The translations under genes were made by a program, and so were the position numbers. From NCBI RefSeq assembly GCF_019670005.1, contig NZ_AP019783.1, positions 3,932,150 through 3,996,149 on the forward strand: DNA of 64,000 nucleotides. Direction: 5' to 3'. Shown here piece by piece: positions 62,354-64,000 of the stretch. Numbering within the stretch: the stretch's first letter is position 1; each line of letters begins with the position of its first letter. The notes beneath the pieces were generated by a model, which saw nothing but the letters and a program-made list of their open reading frames with translations, ran no database searches and was not told the DNA's origin. Source of the DNA: Methylomagnum ishizawai. GTDB lineage: Bacteria > Pseudomonadota > Gammaproteobacteria > Methylococcales > Methylococcaceae.

Positions 62354-64000
62354 TTGCCCGACTTCGTCCCCGGACAACGCTGGATCAGCGAAACCGAACC
62401 CGAATTGGGACTCGGCATCGTGCTTGCCGTCGAACACAGCCGCGTCACGATGCTCTTCATCGCCAGCAGCGAACGGCGCACCTACGCCGCCAACAACGCC
62501 CCGCTCACCCGCGTCCGCTTCAACCCCGGCGAAACCGTGGAAAGCGTCGATGGCTGGAAAATGAAGGTGGAGGCGGTGCGGGAACGACAGGGCATCCTCA
62601 CCTACGAGGGCACCGACGAGGACGGCGCGCCGGCCCGCCTCGAAGAAATGGAACTCAACCATTTCCTGCAATTCAACAAGCCGCAGGACCGCCTGTTCAC
62701 CGGCCAGTTGGACAGTTCCGCCACTTTCCGCCTGCGCCACGCAACCCTGAACCTGCTGGGCCGCCTGGAACAATCGGAAGTGCGGGGCCTGTGCGGCGGA
62801 CGCACCAGCGCCATCCCCCACCAGCTCTATATCGCCCACGAAGTCGCCCGCCGCGCCGCCCCCCGCGTCCTGCTGGCCGACGAGGTGGGCTTGGGCAAGA
62901 CCATCGAAGCCGGCCTCATCATGCACCATCAATTGCTGGTGGGCCGGGCCGAGCGGGTGCTGATCCTGGTGCCGGAACCCTTGCTGCATCAATGGCTGGT
63001 GGAAATGCGGCGGCGCTTCAACCTGCGCTTCAGCCTGTTCGACGAGGAGCGCTACGACGAAACCGGCGAGGACAATCCGTTCCAAACCGAGCAGTTGGTA
63101 CTGTGCAGCCTGGATTTCCTGGCCAACGATCCGCGCCACCGGGCGCACGCCCTGGCGGCGGGCTGGGATTTGTGCGTGGTGGACGAGGCCCATCATCTCG
63201 AATGGTCGGAGGAAACAGCCAGCCCCGAATACACCTTCGTCGAGGCGCTGGGCCAGGTCTCGCCCGGCCTGTTGCTGCTGACCGCCACCCCGGAACAACT
63301 CGGCAAGCAAAGCCATTTCGCCCGGCTCAGGCTGCTGGACCCCGACCGTTTCTATAGCTACGAGCGCTTCCTGGAAGAAGAGCGCGAATACGAGGCGCTG
63401 GCCGATGTCATCAACCACCTGCTGGACGACCCGGAGCTCGACCTCAGCACCCTGGCCCGGCTCCAAGCCCTCATCACCCAGGATTTGGCCGAGGAAACCT
63501 TCGCCCGGCTCGGCCAGCCGGAAACGGCGGCACAAGCCCGCCAGGATTTGATCCAATTGCTGCTCGACCGCCACGGCACGGGCCGCATCCTGTTCCGCAA
63601 CACCCGCGCCACGGTGCAGGGCTTCCCGGCCCGCGAACTCCTGGGCCACGCCCTGCCCCTGCCCGCGGCCTACCGCGGCCTGCCCGGCACCGACCCCGCC
63701 GCGTTCCTGCACCCGGAAACCCTGTTTCCGCAAGACGCGGGCGATTGGTGGAAACAAGACCCCAGGGTGTCCTGGTTGACCCGGACCTTGAAACAGCTGC
63801 GCCCGGCCAAGGTGCTGGTGATCTGCGCGAAGGCCCAGACCGCCATCGACCTGGAGGAAGCCCTGCGCGTGGCCGGGATCAAGGCGGCGGCGTTCCACGA
63901 AGGCTTGAGCATCGTCGCCCGCGACCGGGCGGCGGCGTGGTTCGCCGATTCGGAGGATGGGGCGCAGGTGTTGGTATGTTCGGAAATCGGCAGCGAGGGC
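62354..64000 (+). CDS. rapA: RNA polymerase-associated ATPase RapA, 3' end cut by window
   Basis: RapA (HepA) is a Swi2/Snf2 ATPase that recycles stalled RNA polymerase. The frame is open to the window end (549 codons). The TTG start at 62354 gives L-P-D-F-V-P-G-Q-R-W-I-S-E-T-E-P-E-L-G-L, the canonical RapA N terminus, and GGAGGA stands 7 nt before it. Tudor-like N-terminal domains cover about 1-120. The helicase core has motif I L-A-D-E-V-G-L-G-K-T-I-E-A-G, motif II V-V-D-E-A-H-H-L and motif III L-T-A-T-P. About 40 % of the protein lies beyond the window. The TTG start is a sign of low-level translation. Confidence 0.93.
   Translation, partial: MPDFVPGQRWISETEPELGLGIVLAVEHSRVTMLFIASSERRTYAANNAPLTRVRFNPGETVESVDGWKMKVEAVRERQGILTYEGTDEDGAPARLEEMELNHFLQFNKPQDRLFTGQLDSSATFRLRHATLNLLGRLEQSEVRGLCGGRTSAIPHQLYIAHEVARRAAPRVLLADEVGLGKTIEAGLIMHHQLLVGRAERVLILVPEPLLHQWLVEMRRRFNLRFSLFDEERYDETGEDNPFQTEQLVLCSLDFLANDPRHRAHALAAGWDLCVVDEAHHLEWSEETASPEYTFVEALGQVSPGLLLLTATPEQLGKQSHFARLRLLDPDRFYSYERFLEEEREYEALADVINHLLDDPELDLSTLARLQALITQDLAEETFARLGQPETAAQARQDLIQLLLDRHGTGRILFRNTRATVQGFPARELLGHALPLPAAYRGLPGTDPAAFLHPETLFPQDAGDWWKQDPRVSWLTRTLKQLRPAKVLVICAKAQTAIDLEEALRVAGIKAAAFHEGLSIVARDRAAAWFADSEDGAQVLVCSEIGSEG

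Overview
The window is a GC-rich (roughly 65-70 % by eye) gammaproteobacterial chromosome segment, most likely from a type I/X methanotroph of the Methylococcaceae (Methylococcus/Methylomagnum-like). The strongest taxonomic marker is a sterol 14-alpha-demethylase (CYP51) fused to a C-terminal ferredoxin at 53217-54854, an architecture known from Methylococcus capsulatus. The order bamC-dapA divergent from gcvR-bcp and the run rsmD-coaD-ferredoxin are typical gammaproteobacterial neighbourhoods. No rRNA, tRNA, CRISPR array, transposase or integrase was found. Both ends cut genes: an O-antigen-ligase-like gene on the left and rapA on the right.

Layout. 1-2.4 kb: end of a polysaccharide ligase/polymerase gene and a small secreted protein. 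2.4-5.7 kb: ackA-pta on the minus strand. 6.0-11.0 kb: B12-dependent ribonucleotide reductase (nrdJ) and the U32 protein RlhA. 11.0-13.0 kb: an AT-richer accessory island with small unknown genes, an orphan ribbon-helix-helix protein and a uracil-DNA-glycosylase-like protein. 13.0-13.9 kb: ctaB. 14.0-20.9 kb: a tight plus-strand cluster, two M16 peptidases-rsmD-coaD-ferredoxin-MoxR ATPase-VWA/metallopeptidase. 21.0-23.4 kb: Rieske protein and a secreted CAP protein. 24.1-28.2 kb: a soluble chemoreceptor with a near-identical 543-bp internal tandem duplication, and cheR. 28.3-32.5 kb: CopA, a secreted glutathione peroxidase and a DM9-domain protein. 32.8-38.8 kb: ABC exporter, exported DJ-1/PfpI protein, beta-glucosidase and secreted cyclophilin. 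39-42 kb: Hsp20 with a sigma-32-type promoter, and a GGDEF protein with degenerate REC and EAL domains. 42.3-48.0 kb: purL, a REP-like hairpin, bamC and dapA. 48.2-51.8 kb: gcvR, bcp, phoH and a GAF-GGDEF cyclase. 51.8-54.9 kb: a histidine phosphatase and an NTF2-like gene divergent from CYP51-ferredoxin. 55-60 kb: an AT-rich secreted orphan, then a PspA-like/membrane-protein operon with a sigma-54-type promoter, divergent from a sigma-54 activator. 60-62.4 kb: DUF1877-like gene and an AT-rich coiled-coil membrane protein. 62.4 kb to the end: rapA.

Most genes are housekeeping or stress/envelope functions. The best candidates for poorly described biology are the PspA-like/sigma-54 activator locus, the MoxR plus VWA-metallopeptidase pair, the AT-rich island at 11-13 kb, and the chemoreceptor duplication. 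Starts were chosen from family alignment known from memory, ribosome-binding sites and gene spacing. No database search was possible.
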